Part shown: positions 47,059 through 56,382 of the stretch, one piece after another
How the letters are laid out: every line of letters begins with the position of its first letter
Numbering within the stretch: the first letter of the stretch is position 1
Source of the DNA: an uncultured Gammaproteobacteria bacterium
Lineage (GTDB): Bacteria > Pseudomonadota > Gammaproteobacteria > HyVt-429
Reading direction: 5' to 3'
Length of the DNA stretch: 64,000 nt
Assembly (NCBI GenBank): GCA_947259975.1
Contig: CAMYOD010000077.1
Span: forward strand, 72,473 to 136,472
Notes under the pieces: generated by a model
Database searches by the model: none
Seen by the model: the letters and a program-made list of their open reading frames with translations, nothing else
What the model was told of the DNA's origin: nothing
Position numbers and translations under genes: made by a program

Positions 47059-47886
47059 GTGGGCTCTGATCAGATAGGATTGCACTTGCTCGTGTCCCCA
47101 ATCAGCAGTTTCAGACGTAATCTGGCCTTGGTCGGGCAACTTACCAGGCGTGAGGTCCTGGGCCGTTATCGCGGCTCTTTCTTCGGGCTGGTGTGGTCTT
47201 TCTTCTATCCGCTGCTGATGCTGGCGGTATATACATTCGTGTTCAGCGTCATATTCAACGCGCGGTGGGGCGGTGCGACTGACGATCGCGCAGGATTTGC
47301 GATCGCTGTTTTTGCGGGCCTCATTATTCATTCGCTGTTTTCCGAGTGCGCCATTCGGGCACCGACCCTGATTCTCGGCAACGTGAATTACGTCAAGAAA
47401 GTGGTTTTCCCGCTGGAAATTCTGCCGTGGGCGGTCATCGGCTCAGCCCTGTTCCATGCCGTGGTGAGCGCGATCGTGCTGCTGGCGTTTTTCTTGTACA
47501 TAAACAGCTATCTGCATGTCACGTTCCTTTTGTTCCCTATCGTGATCATACCCTTGATCATCCTGATTGCCGGCGTGTCCTGGTTTCTGGCGGCGATTGG
47601 CGTGTATGTGCGTGATATCAATCAAATCGTCGGTGTCTTGACAACCGTGCTGCTGTTTCTTAGCCCCATATTCTATCCGCAAAGCGCGTTACCGGAAGCA
47701 TTTCAACCTTATCTGCTGTTCAATCCGCTGACTTTCATTATCGAGCAGGCGCGCAATGTGTTGTTGTGGGGTAAATGGCCGGATTGGGCCGGCCTCGCGA
47801 TATATACCGTATTCAGTGTAATTTTTGCACAGCTTGGATTCCTGACGTTCCAGAAGCTCCGCAAGGGTTTTGCAGATGTCCTCTAG
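47059..47886 (+). CDS. wzm: ABC-2 type polysaccharide exporter, membrane subunit (Wzm)
   Basis: 275 aa with about six membrane helices. LTRREVLGRYRGSFFGLVWSF at the N-terminus, SLFSECAIRAPTLI, NVNYVKKVVFPLEILP and SPIFYPQSALP are the typical Wzm/RfbA-export pattern. Together with Wzt it would export a lipid-linked finished chain across the inner membrane. The start is taken at GTG 47059; the last 11 bp overlap wzt. Confidence 0.93.
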   Translation: MGSDQIGLHLLVSPISSFRRNLALVGQLTRREVLGRYRGSFFGLVWSFFYPLLMLAVYTFVFSVIFNARWGGATDDRAGFAIAVFAGLIIHSLFSECAIRAPTLILGNVNYVKKVVFPLEILPWAVIGSALFHAVVSAIVLLAFFLYINSYLHVTFLLFPIVIIPLIILIAGVSWFLAAIGVYVRDINQIVGVLTTVLLFLSPIFYPQSALPEAFQPYLLFNPLTFIIEQARNVLLWGKWPDWAGLAIYTVFSVIFAQLGFLTFQKLRKGFADVL

Positions 47887-49228
47887 TAATATTGCGCTCG
47901 AGGTGCAGCAGCTCAGCAAGTGTTACCACATCTATAGCAATCCCAGGGATCGCTTATGGCAAACATTCCTGCGAGGAAACAAAAAGCTATACAAGGAGTT
48001 CTGGGCTCTCAGGGATATAAGTTTCAGTGTGCAAAGAGGTGAGGCGGTTGCAATTATCGGCGCAAATGGCTCCGGTAAGTCGACGCTCCTGCAGATCATT
48101 GCGCAGACGACCCCGGCAACTGCGGGTGAGGTCGTTGCTAACGGACGCGTGGCGGCACTGCTCGAGCTAGGAGCAGGATTTAATCCGGAATTCACCGGAC
48201 GGGAAAATATACAAATGAACGGTGCGATTATGGGCCTGTCGCGTCGCGAGATTGATACCCACATGGATGATATCGTGGAATTCGCCGAGATCGGCGAATT
48301 TATCGATCAGCCGGTCAAAACCTACTCCAGCGGAATGTACGTGCGCCTGGCTTTTGCAGGTTCGGTGTCTCTTGCGCCTGACATACTTATTGTCGACGAG
48401 GCGTTGTCGGTCGGCGATATCAAGTTTCAGCGCAAATGTTTCCGACGATTGGAGGAGCTTCGGCAGCAACAGACCAGCATCTTGCTCGTTACGCATGCGA
48501 CCGAGACTGTCATCAATCATTTTGATCGCGCAATCTTGCTGGACAAAGGCAAACTGCAGGAGATTGGTGAGCCAAGTCGTGTCGTGCACGCCTACGTAAC
48601 GCAGCTCCTCGGCAGCAAGCCTGCGTCTGTAGAGACAATGGCTGGCAACGAGGATGATTTGGCGGCAGGCGGGCGTTCGCCCCCCAGTAGCGATTTGAAT
48701 CTAAGTTATGAAGTCGATGGTTGTGCGATGCGCGCTTCTTATAATCACAGCGAATATCGCTGGGGTGACCAAAGAGCACGTATCATCGACTATATATTGA
48801 CCTGTGACGGCGAGACGGATGTAGCAACGTGCCGTCAACGTGGCGCACTGAAGATCGATATGGTTGTCCATTTTGCCGCTGCCGCGGAGCGCCCGGTCTA
48901 TGGCCTGCTGATCCGGACAGTGGAGGGAACGAAGGTATTTGGGACCAACAGTCTGCAACAGGAGCTTGAGGTTGAGCGGAAACAGGCAGGGGATTTGGTG
49001 AAGGTAACATTTGCGTTGCCGGCAGATCTCGGTACGGGTGACTACTTCGTATCACTGGGTGTAGTGGATCATCCGTTGGCTGATGATATTGTGCCAATGG
49101 ATCGACGTTACGATCTGATTCAGTTAGTGATTGAGGGCAAGATCGGCGGCTATGGCGTGGCCCTGCTCGACGTCAATGTAAATGAACAAAGGCTGGATCC
49201 CGGGGCCGTGGAAGTCGCCACGAACTGA
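47876..49228 (+). CDS. wzt: Polysaccharide exporter ATPase with C-terminal carbohydrate-binding domain (Wzt)
   Basis: 450 aa. ATPase part: Walker A GANGSGKS (62-69), ELGAGFNPEFTGREN, signature YSSGM, and Walker B with LIVDEALSVGD. A C-terminal extension from ~245 to 450 resembles the Wzt carbohydrate-binding domain that recognises the modified non-reducing end in O9a-type systems. Presence of that domain argues for chain-end recognition, and a WbdD-like protein is encoded 0.7 kb downstream. ATG 47876 is preferred over TTG 47870. Confidence 0.93.
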   Translation: MSSSNIALEVQQLSKCYHIYSNPRDRLWQTFLRGNKKLYKEFWALRDISFSVQRGEAVAIIGANGSGKSTLLQIIAQTTPATAGEVVANGRVAALLELGAGFNPEFTGRENIQMNGAIMGLSRREIDTHMDDIVEFAEIGEFIDQPVKTYSSGMYVRLAFAGSVSLAPDILIVDEALSVGDIKFQRKCFRRLEELRQQQTSILLVTHATETVINHFDRAILLDKGKLQEIGEPSRVVHAYVTQLLGSKPASVETMAGNEDDLAAGGRSPPSSDLNLSYEVDGCAMRASYNHSEYRWGDQRARIIDYILTCDGETDVATCRQRGALKIDMVVHFAAAAERPVYGLLIRTVEGTKVFGTNSLQQELEVERKQAGDLVKVTFALPADLGTGDYFVSLGVVDHPLADDIVPMDRRYDLIQLVIEGKIGGYGVALLDVNVNEQRLDPGAVEVATN

Positions 49229-49234
49229 GCCTGG

Positions 49235-49251
49235 GTCGCCTGTCAGGCGAC
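49235..49251. repeat. Hairpin after wzt
   Basis: GTCGCCTG-T-CAGGCGAC is a perfect inverted repeat 7 nt after the wzt stop, able to form a 6-bp stem with a 5-nt loop. Without a T-run it is not a classical terminator, but it could act as a pause, an mRNA-processing site or a partial block. Confidence 0.5.
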
Positions 49252-49264
49252 ATTCGTAGTCACG

Positions 49265-49939
49265 GTGTTAGTCTCTATACATATCCCAAAGACAGGGGGA
49301 ATCAGTTTTCAGGGCCTCCTCGAGGCGCTGTTTGGTGCACACCTCGTTCTCGACTACGGCGACAAGATCCTGTTGCCTAATATGTGGTGGCGGCGGCTGG
49401 GACGCCCGGTGGGAGTTCGCGCCGTGCCGGTACCTGCCGATACGGCATGCATACATGGTCATTTTCTGGCCCGCAAATACGATCGAAAGTATCCGCATGC
49501 GCTGAAGGTGACATGGTTTCGCGACCCGGTGGAGCGCCTGATTTCACACTATCAGTTTTGGCTCCGTAAGCCGGACCCTGACCATCCCTTGTTGGCACAG
49601 TGGGGCGGAACTCTACCTGCGTTGAGTGATTTTGCCGCAGCGCGCCCGCTACGCAATGTATATAGCACCTATCTCGATGGCGTGCCGTTGAGTCAATTCG
49701 CGTTTGTAGGCATTACAGAGCAGTACGAGCGCAGCCTCGTGCTATTCCATAAGTTGTTTGCTAGCGACGAATCATTGTCGATCAAGCCCGAGAACGTGAA
49801 TGAGGCACGGGGAGGCGCACGTTATGAGGTGGAACCGCAGCTGCGTGAGCGCATTTGTGCACTGAACGCACGCGACCTGCGGCTCTATGGCGACGCGGTA
49901 AAAAAATTCGAACATCTATGTAGTGAGTATTCGGTGTGA
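49265..49939 (+). CDS. PAPS-dependent sulfotransferase family protein
   Basis: 224 aa. The 5'-phosphosulfate loop is IPKTGG (residues 7-12) and the 3'-phosphate site is FRDPVERLISHY, the two marks of Sulfotransfer_2-type enzymes. HGHF lies between them. It should transfer sulfate from PAPS to a sugar hydroxyl. With cysC at 44335 this forms a local sulfation pair. GTG start at 49265; stop overlaps the next start (GTGA). Confidence 0.87.
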   Translation: MLVSIHIPKTGGISFQGLLEALFGAHLVLDYGDKILLPNMWWRRLGRPVGVRAVPVPADTACIHGHFLARKYDRKYPHALKVTWFRDPVERLISHYQFWLRKPDPDHPLLAQWGGTLPALSDFAAARPLRNVYSTYLDGVPLSQFAFVGITEQYERSLVLFHKLFASDESLSIKPENVNEARGGARYEVEPQLRERICALNARDLRLYGDAVKKFEHLCSEYSV

Positions 49940-51837
49940 ATCCTGATTCGCCCGCGACCGTGCTGGATAGCTCAGTCTACAACCTGGATCCGGAGACCGG
50001 TGTCTGGCGACGGGGGCGCGAGTCCACATTTGCGTACAGCGACGGGGACGACGCGGAAAATTATCTGCAGCAGGTGTTCGAGCAAACGCAGGATGTCTCC
50101 TGCGCATCAGATGAACTCGTTCGCGAAATCCGCGATTGGCCGAGTGAGTACCATTTATCGCCGACACGACACAATCTGCTGCGAGGACTCCATTTCTCGT
50201 CGCAGGATCGCATTCTTGAAATTGGCTCCGGATGCGGCGCCCTCACTCGGTTTCTGGGTGAATCCGGCGCCGATGTCCTGGCGCTGGAAGGCAGTTCGCG
50301 ACGCGCGGGTCTTACCGCGAACCGTTGCCGTGACCTCGATAACGTGTCCGTCTGCAACGACAATTTCCAGGATTTTCAGGCCAGTGGCCAATTTTCCGTG
50401 GTAACGATGATCGGTGTACTGGAATACGCGCCCATCTTCTTCGATTCCGACGATCCGGTAGGCGCGTTTTTGCGTCGCGCGAGTGACCTGTTGGATCTCG
50501 AGGGTGTTTTGGTGCTCGCGATAGAAAACCGGCTGGGTCTGAAGTATTTCAACGGCTGTAGCGAGGATCACACCAATCGTTATTTTGATTCTATCAACGA
50601 CCTATATGAACCCAAAGGTCCGCGGACATTCGGCTACCAGGAACTGTCACGATTGTTGAACGACGCCGACCTGAGTCACCGCGAATGGATATATCCCTTT
50701 CCGGACTACAAGCTTCCAACCGCACTGGTACGTGAGTCGGCGACGGATAACAAAGTGCTGGATGTGGCGACAATCGCGGGTCATGGCATAGCCAGAGACT
50801 ATGTACGCGAGCGCCGACCCTTGTTCAGCGACCGGCTGGCGTGGTCTGCGATCGCGCGTAACGGTTTGCTACCGCATATGGCCAACTCGTTCCTGGTGGC
50901 GGCGAGTCGGGTCCCGATAAAGGCGGAGTTTATGAATAACGCCTGGCAGATCAAGACGTTTTCGAGTGTCCGCAAGAGCCCGTATCGCACCGAGAACACG
51001 GTGGAGCGAAGGAACGATGCGTGGATTGTCAACAAATGCGATCTACATGGGGCGCCGACCGCAACGGGACCACTGCGCAGGATTCCGTTGACAGAGCAGC
51101 CGTATATCACGGGTGAACTATTGAGTATGCGCCTGGAACGTATCACGTTTGAGCCCGACAGCCATTCACGCTATCTGCGGTACCTGAAGGCGTATCTCGA
51201 TTACCTTGCGGCACATATTGCCAGCGCACAGGAGCAAACCAAGCCTCTTGGTGATCGTTTGCTTCCGCCGGATCACTTCGACTGCATACCTGGCAATCTC
51301 ATCGTTGATAGCCAGGGCGATTGGCATTATATCGATCGCGAGTGGGAGTTCGAGATGCCGGTGACACTCGGCTACCTTTTATTCCGGGCTATGATTCACG
51401 ATTTAACGCGGGTCACCGTATATGGGTCGTTTGATGTTTTTGCCGGCGCTACCAATCTGCGTGAGTTTATTGAGCTTGTATTTTCGAAACTCGGTATTCA
51501 ATGTTCTGCGACGAACTGGCGAACATGGATAGACAATGAAGGGCGCGTACTCGACCAGTTGCTGGTGATGCCCGATCCCGCGCATCCATTGCATCGCCTG
51601 GATGCTGCACTAGAGGACCTCTTTGTGCGTGTGGCGGATCCTCTGGCGTGGCGGGGCGTGCCGCATGAGGGCGCTGGTGCGACGGAGAACCTGCGGCAGC
51701 AATTGCGTGATGCCCTCTCCGTGAAACAGGAAATCGAGATGTCGACAAGCTATCGGATTGGACGCGTACTGGTGGGCGTCATACACCGACCGATGCAGGC
51801 TGTCGTGCGGCTGTTCAGACGTGACAAGGTGGTGTAA
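49936..51837 (+). CDS. Methyltransferase plus kinase-like protein (WbdD-like architecture)
   Basis: 633 aa. Residues ~85-270 are a SAM methyltransferase (motif I LEIGSGCGAL at 94-103, ALEGS after it, WIYPFPDYKLP at the end). Residues ~330-510 look like an APH/kinase fold: D449-C-I-P-G-N454 as catalytic loop and Y-I-D467-R-E-W as metal-binding segment. The C-terminal ~45 residues (STSYRIGRVLVGVIHRP and a basic tail) resemble the membrane-tethering end of WbdD. WbdD caps O9a chains by phosphorylation and methylation and works with a Wzt that has a C-terminal domain, as here. Sequence similarity to WbdD is weak; function is inferred. Confidence 0.65.
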   Translation: MNPDSPATVLDSSVYNLDPETGVWRRGRESTFAYSDGDDAENYLQQVFEQTQDVSCASDELVREIRDWPSEYHLSPTRHNLLRGLHFSSQDRILEIGSGCGALTRFLGESGADVLALEGSSRRAGLTANRCRDLDNVSVCNDNFQDFQASGQFSVVTMIGVLEYAPIFFDSDDPVGAFLRRASDLLDLEGVLVLAIENRLGLKYFNGCSEDHTNRYFDSINDLYEPKGPRTFGYQELSRLLNDADLSHREWIYPFPDYKLPTALVRESATDNKVLDVATIAGHGIARDYVRERRPLFSDRLAWSAIARNGLLPHMANSFLVAASRVPIKAEFMNNAWQIKTFSSVRKSPYRTENTVERRNDAWIVNKCDLHGAPTATGPLRRIPLTEQPYITGELLSMRLERITFEPDSHSRYLRYLKAYLDYLAAHIASAQEQTKPLGDRLLPPDHFDCIPGNLIVDSQGDWHYIDREWEFEMPVTLGYLLFRAMIHDLTRVTVYGSFDVFAGATNLREFIELVFSKLGIQCSATNWRTWIDNEGRVLDQLLVMPDPAHPLHRLDAALEDLFVRVADPLAWRGVPHEGAGATENLRQQLRDALSVKQEIEMSTSYRIGRVLVGVIHRPMQAVVRLFRRDKVV

Positions 51838-51839
51838 CT

Positions 51840-52757
51840 GTGGGCGTGGGCGGCATTAAAGTCACCGTAATTTCGCACTTCTGGAACAACGCGGCGATAC
51901 TGCCTTACTGGCTGCGTCATCATGTTCGTCTGTTTGATCATGGCATCATGATCGACCACGGCGCATCGGATGGATCTGTCGAATTGATCCGGCGTTATGC
52001 GCCGTCCTGGGAGATCCGCCAGACGGAGCGCTGTCAGGAGGCGTTTATCGCCAGCGCAGCGGATCGGGAAGTAATGGCGATAGAAGAAGAGGTTGCGGGA
52101 TGGAAAATGGTCCTGAATGTCACCGAGTTCCTGATCACTACCGATGTTAAGGCCTATATCCGTTCCCTGCCTCGTCATGTGCATGGTGTCACGACCAGCG
52201 GGGTCGTGCTCGTCGAGGCGCCGCAGACGCGATACGCCAAACTATCGGATGAGCCGCTCTTCCTGCAGAAGACTTTCGGTTACTTCGAGTCGGAATTGGG
52301 AAAAAAGCCCGAAGACTATGGTGTGCCGGGCGTTTGGCGTAGTCGTCTTCTGCACGATTACCCGAATGGTAAATACGAAACCGGGCGTCATGTCACGAAG
52401 GTAGACCACATTAACGATCCGAGACTTTTTCTTGCGTGGGCGGGTTGGGCGCCCTTTGAACTGATCAAGCAGATGAAGATGCAGGTACAGACCCGTATAC
52501 CGCGCGAAGAGTTCGCGAATGATTTCTCGGTACAGCACCTGTTGAAATCCGAACAGGATTTGGATGACCGGCTCGCGGAAGAACAGGCCCGTAGTCACGA
52601 CCTGTTATCCGACTCGCATTATGCAGCCGCACTGCAGCGCATGCGTGCATGGTATATCTCGGGCCGGACATCGGATGGGTTCGCGGGCTGGGTTCGTGCC
52701 TATGCCCGGCGGGCGCGGCGCTGGGCGACCAGTCTCGGCTCACCGCGCTCGGCGTGA
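51840..52757 (+). CDS. Glycosyltransferase family 2-like (Glyco_tranf_2_4)
   Basis: 305 aa. VTVISHFWNNAAILPYWLRHHV and IDHGASDGS match the GT-A N-terminus of GT2_4/GT92-like enzymes. The usual metal-site form GDxDEF reads NVTEFLITTD, an unusual change. GTG start at 51840, 3 nt after the preceding stop; it overlaps the next gene by GTGA. Donor unknown. Confidence 0.78.
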   Translation: MGVGGIKVTVISHFWNNAAILPYWLRHHVRLFDHGIMIDHGASDGSVELIRRYAPSWEIRQTERCQEAFIASAADREVMAIEEEVAGWKMVLNVTEFLITTDVKAYIRSLPRHVHGVTTSGVVLVEAPQTRYAKLSDEPLFLQKTFGYFESELGKKPEDYGVPGVWRSRLLHDYPNGKYETGRHVTKVDHINDPRLFLAWAGWAPFELIKQMKMQVQTRIPREEFANDFSVQHLLKSEQDLDDRLAEEQARSHDLLSDSHYAAALQRMRAWYISGRTSDGFAGWVRAYARRARRWATSLGSPRSA

Positions 52758-53734
52758 CACCCGGCAACGGCGTTGTGACCAGATCGCTGCCGCGCATCGA
52801 AATCGTCACGCTGACGCATAATTCCGAACGATATGTCGACGCCTATTTTCGCGCGCTGGCAGCGGTTGACTACCCGTCTGAGCGACTGCGTTTGACCCTT
52901 CTCGACAATGCCTCGACAGACGGTACCGTCACGCGACTCAAGCAGCATTCGGAAGACGCCGCGCGCGTTCCCGTTTCCGTGCAGCTCGAAGTATCGTCTA
53001 CGAACCTGGGGTTTGCGGCCGGCAATAACCTAGTTTTGCGCCAGCTTCTCAAGGAGGCGCGAGCCGATTTCGTGCTCCTGCTGAATCCGGATACGGAGAT
53101 CGATTCGCAATGTATCAGTCGGTTGCTTGAAACAATGCGGAGTGATTCACGCATCGGGCTGGTGGAGGCCCGCCAGACGCCACGTGAACACCCCAAGTGG
53201 TATGACCCGATCACACATGAGACCGGATGGTGCTCAGGGGGCGGCGTATTGGTGCGCTGTGAGGCGTTACGAGAGGTCGGGCTCTTTGATGCCAAGTTTT
53301 TCCTGTACTGCGAGGATGTGGATCTTAGTTGGCGCATGTGGTTGCGCAATTGGAAATGCCTGATCAACCCGGAGGCGGTCTATCGCCACTACACGGAGGA
53401 TCTGGATGAGGCACGAGACCGCAAGGTGCAGTTGTTTTATACACTACGCAACAGTTTCTTCATGCACCTGAAATACGATTCGTGGAAGGGTCTGCGACAG
53501 CACACCAGGTTTTTTAATCAGGTGATGAATGCACAAAGCGATCCAGAGCTGCGCGCTATCTACAGCAATGCAAAGCGGGCCTATTATCGATTTGTGCCAC
53601 AGTTGCTCTGGGATCGTGTGCGATTGGGTTGGCGCAAGAAATCACCCTGGATCGTGTTCGACGGGTTCAATTTTGAGCGTCGTAGAAGCTATACAGACAC
53701 CGCCGATGGCGGGCGTATCGTTTATGACAGCTGA
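52754..53734 (+). CDS. Glycosyltransferase family 2, rhamnosyltransferase-like
   Basis: 326 aa. THNSERYVDAYFRAL, DNASTDGTV, SSTNLGFAAGNN and the metal site LLNPDTEID are followed by FFLYCEDVDLSWRMWLRNW, a WbbL/RfbF rhamnosyltransferase pattern. The N-terminus is taken at GTG 52754 (GTGA overlap), not 52649, which would run 108 bp into the previous gene. Ends 48 bp before the 53783 gene. Confidence 0.86.
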   Translation: MTPGNGVVTRSLPRIEIVTLTHNSERYVDAYFRALAAVDYPSERLRLTLLDNASTDGTVTRLKQHSEDAARVPVSVQLEVSSTNLGFAAGNNLVLRQLLKEARADFVLLLNPDTEIDSQCISRLLETMRSDSRIGLVEARQTPREHPKWYDPITHETGWCSGGGVLVRCEALREVGLFDAKFFLYCEDVDLSWRMWLRNWKCLINPEAVYRHYTEDLDEARDRKVQLFYTLRNSFFMHLKYDSWKGLRQHTRFFNQVMNAQSDPELRAIYSNAKRAYYRFVPQLLWDRVRLGWRKKSPWIVFDGFNFERRRSYTDTADGGRIVYDS

Positions 53735-53782
53735 CATCGATTTCGGGGCGCGAAATCCTGTATCTCCGGACCGGAGAAATAT

Positions 53783-56368
53783 TTGACTGCGACATCATCA
53801 AGCAGCCCCGTGGTTTCGGTGGTGATCCCTTGTCACAACCACGGCCAATATCTCGACGAGGCAGTGGCGTCTGTGCGCGCCCAGTCCTATCCGCATTGGG
53901 AGATCATCATCATCGATGACGGTTCGACTGACCCGGATACCGTCGCCGTCCTCGATCGACTCGGGCAAACGGAGTCGATCGCGGTTTTGCGAACGGAGCA
54001 GAACGGACCCGCCATTGCGCGCAACAACGGAATCGGAAAAGCGCGAGGACAGTACATATTGCCACTCGATGCCGATGACAGTATCGGTGTCGACTATCTG
54101 AAACAGGCGGTTGCGGTGCTCGAGTCGCAACCTGAAACTGGAATCGTCTATTGTCATGCCGAGTATTTTGGTGCCCGAAACGGACCATGGGAACTTTCAG
54201 AGTACTCATTTCCGGGAATCCTGCTCGATAACTGTATTTTTTCGTCGATGGTGTATCGGCGTGCGGACTGGCAGAGGACAATCGGGTACAACCCGAATAT
54301 GACACACGGCTGGGAGGACTATGACTTCGTTCTCTCGTTGGTCGAACTCGGTGTCGGTATCGTGCGGTTACCAGATGTCCTGTTTTATTACCGAATCACC
54401 CCCGGGTCCCGTGATCACGCAATGACATCGGCGATGCAGGTGGACGCCTATGCGCAGATGTATCGAAATCATAGGGATCTGTACGACTCGAATATCGAAT
54501 CTGTGTTTCGTGAGATGTTAGATCTCCGCAGAGCCCGTCGACATGAGCAAGTACTGGAAGAGCAGTTGGATGCGGATGCGCAGGCACGAAAGGAGCAAAT
54601 CAAACATTATCGCGATCGCATTACACAATTGGAGGAGACCGTATCAGGGTTACAGACGTCGGGGTTACACGCTGCAATACAACACCTGCGAATGCGTCGA
54701 ACAGCGCCCACAGCGTCGTCTACGCCCGTGACGCATCAAAGCTACGAGCAATGGTGGGAGGCCTATAGCGCGGGTAACTCCGAGCATCCGCCGCTTCCCG
54801 TGCCTACGGGTACAACCTCATCGGAACCGTCATTCGCGCTTGTGACGTATGTCAATGGGCCAAATTACAGATATTTGTCGGGCCTGATTCGCTCGCTGCA
54901 GGATCAGAATTACGCCCATTGGCAATTGGGTGTCGCGATTGCCGGTGTCGCGCAGGATGTCATTACGCAAACACTACCCGAGGACGGGCGTGTGCACTGT
55001 ATCGCGGTGGCGGAGGATCGCGCCCAAGGCGCCGCACTCCAGGCCGCTGCCGAGTCCGTACACGGCGACTACCTTGGCGTGCTGGTTCCTGAACTTGAGT
55101 TTGCCAGTGATGGGCTTACAGCGCTTGCCGCGCCCGTTGCAAACTACGGTGCTGATTTTGTTTACGGTGACAGCGATGAGATTGATCAATCCGGTCGCCA
55201 CGTGAATCCGAACTTCAAACCTGATTTTTCGCCGGATCTTCTGCTCGGAGTTAACTATATCGATGACAGTTTTGTTTTGAGCAGAAGGCTATTTAACGAG
55301 ATATCCGGTTTTGATCTGGGTCGATCCGAGGGGGCGCGCTCGGATTTGGTCTTGCGTGCCACTGAGCGCGCGAGCTTGATATTCCATACGCGCAGGATCA
55401 CGCACCACAAGCGTGCACTCGACAAGCAGCCAGACCAAGCGCAGCGCAGTGGTGATGAGGTCGCTGTATTGCAGGAAGCAATTCGCCGCCAGGGCGTGGA
55501 TGCCACGCTGGAACCATTGGAAAAGGGGTACGGTTTTCGCGTACGACGCGCCTTACCGACGCACCCGTTGATCAGTATCGTCGTTCCCTGGTCGCCTGCG
55601 ATGCCGATGAGTACACCGGCGGCGGTTTCAATCCTCGAGAAAACTGCGTATTCGGCACTTGAGTTCATGATTTCCTCGCCTTTGCAAAAGGAAGAGGCTG
55701 CCGCGTGGGCGGCGACTCGTGACGTTATTTGGTGTCACCAGCCTGCCGCGACACATTGGGCGGACCTGGCAAATGCAGCGGGCGGGCAGGCCAAGGGCGA
55801 GCATCTCGTTTTCCTCGATCCGCGCGCGAATCTCGTTTCGGCGGACTGGCTGGAACCCATGTTGGAGCACTCCTTGCGCGCAAATATCGGAGCAGTTGGC
55901 GCAACGATTTATGATGAAGCTGAGCGAATCTTCTCGGCAGGCCTATATATTGATCCACAGAATGTCGTTGGTCACGCCCACCATGGTCTTCCGCGTGGCG
56001 CGGGCGGATACCAAAACCGTCTGCAACTGGCGCAGAACGTAACCGGCGTCAGTGGCGCCTGTTTGATGATTAAGCGAGATCTTTTTCATCATGTTTCCGG
56101 GTTTGACACCAGAAATTTCGCGACTTGCTATCACGACATGGATTTGTGCCTGCGCCTGCTGAGCAGCGGGTACCTCAATATGTTTACCCCATTCTCGGAG
56201 ATGGCGATACATTCAGGCCGAGAGGGGATGGGGGCATCTGACGTTGACAAGTCATGCGAGGAGACCGAGACGGACTTTTTCCGCGTGCGGCATAAAGAGA
56301 TCTTCGGCCACGGCGACTATTACTTCAGCCCGGCACTCGTGGCCCTCCGCGATCAGCTGCTGTCATAG
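53783..56368 (+). CDS. Three-domain GT2 protein with two degenerate domains
   Basis: 861 aa. Domain 1 (~8-240) is an intact GT2: IPCHNHGQYLDEAV, DDGSTD, PLDADDS. A coiled coil follows (~250-300). Domain 2 (~350-560) and domain 3 (~590-855) parallel the two GT2 domains of the next gene, but the metal motif LDNDDE is replaced by VPELE (436-439) and LNNDVE by LDPRAN (679-683). FKPDFSPDLLLGVNY and a CYHDMDLCLRLL segment are kept. So only domain 1 seems active. TTG start with GGAG at 53773-53776. Confidence 0.87.
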   Translation: MTATSSSSPVVSVVIPCHNHGQYLDEAVASVRAQSYPHWEIIIIDDGSTDPDTVAVLDRLGQTESIAVLRTEQNGPAIARNNGIGKARGQYILPLDADDSIGVDYLKQAVAVLESQPETGIVYCHAEYFGARNGPWELSEYSFPGILLDNCIFSSMVYRRADWQRTIGYNPNMTHGWEDYDFVLSLVELGVGIVRLPDVLFYYRITPGSRDHAMTSAMQVDAYAQMYRNHRDLYDSNIESVFREMLDLRRARRHEQVLEEQLDADAQARKEQIKHYRDRITQLEETVSGLQTSGLHAAIQHLRMRRTAPTASSTPVTHQSYEQWWEAYSAGNSEHPPLPVPTGTTSSEPSFALVTYVNGPNYRYLSGLIRSLQDQNYAHWQLGVAIAGVAQDVITQTLPEDGRVHCIAVAEDRAQGAALQAAAESVHGDYLGVLVPELEFASDGLTALAAPVANYGADFVYGDSDEIDQSGRHVNPNFKPDFSPDLLLGVNYIDDSFVLSRRLFNEISGFDLGRSEGARSDLVLRATERASLIFHTRRITHHKRALDKQPDQAQRSGDEVAVLQEAIRRQGVDATLEPLEKGYGFRVRRALPTHPLISIVVPWSPAMPMSTPAAVSILEKTAYSALEFMISSPLQKEEAAAWAATRDVIWCHQPAATHWADLANAAGGQAKGEHLVFLDPRANLVSADWLEPMLEHSLRANIGAVGATIYDEAERIFSAGLYIDPQNVVGHAHHGLPRGAGGYQNRLQLAQNVTGVSGACLMIKRDLFHHVSGFDTRNFATCYHDMDLCLRLLSSGYLNMFTPFSEMAIHSGREGMGASDVDKSCEETETDFFRVRHKEIFGHGDYYFSPALVALRDQLLS

Positions 56369-56382
56369 GCCCGGCGCAAGTT

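Noticed and set aside
52649..52753. N-terminal extension of the 52754 GT2
   Set aside because: Overlaps the previous gene by 108 bp and shows no GT2 features before residue 36.
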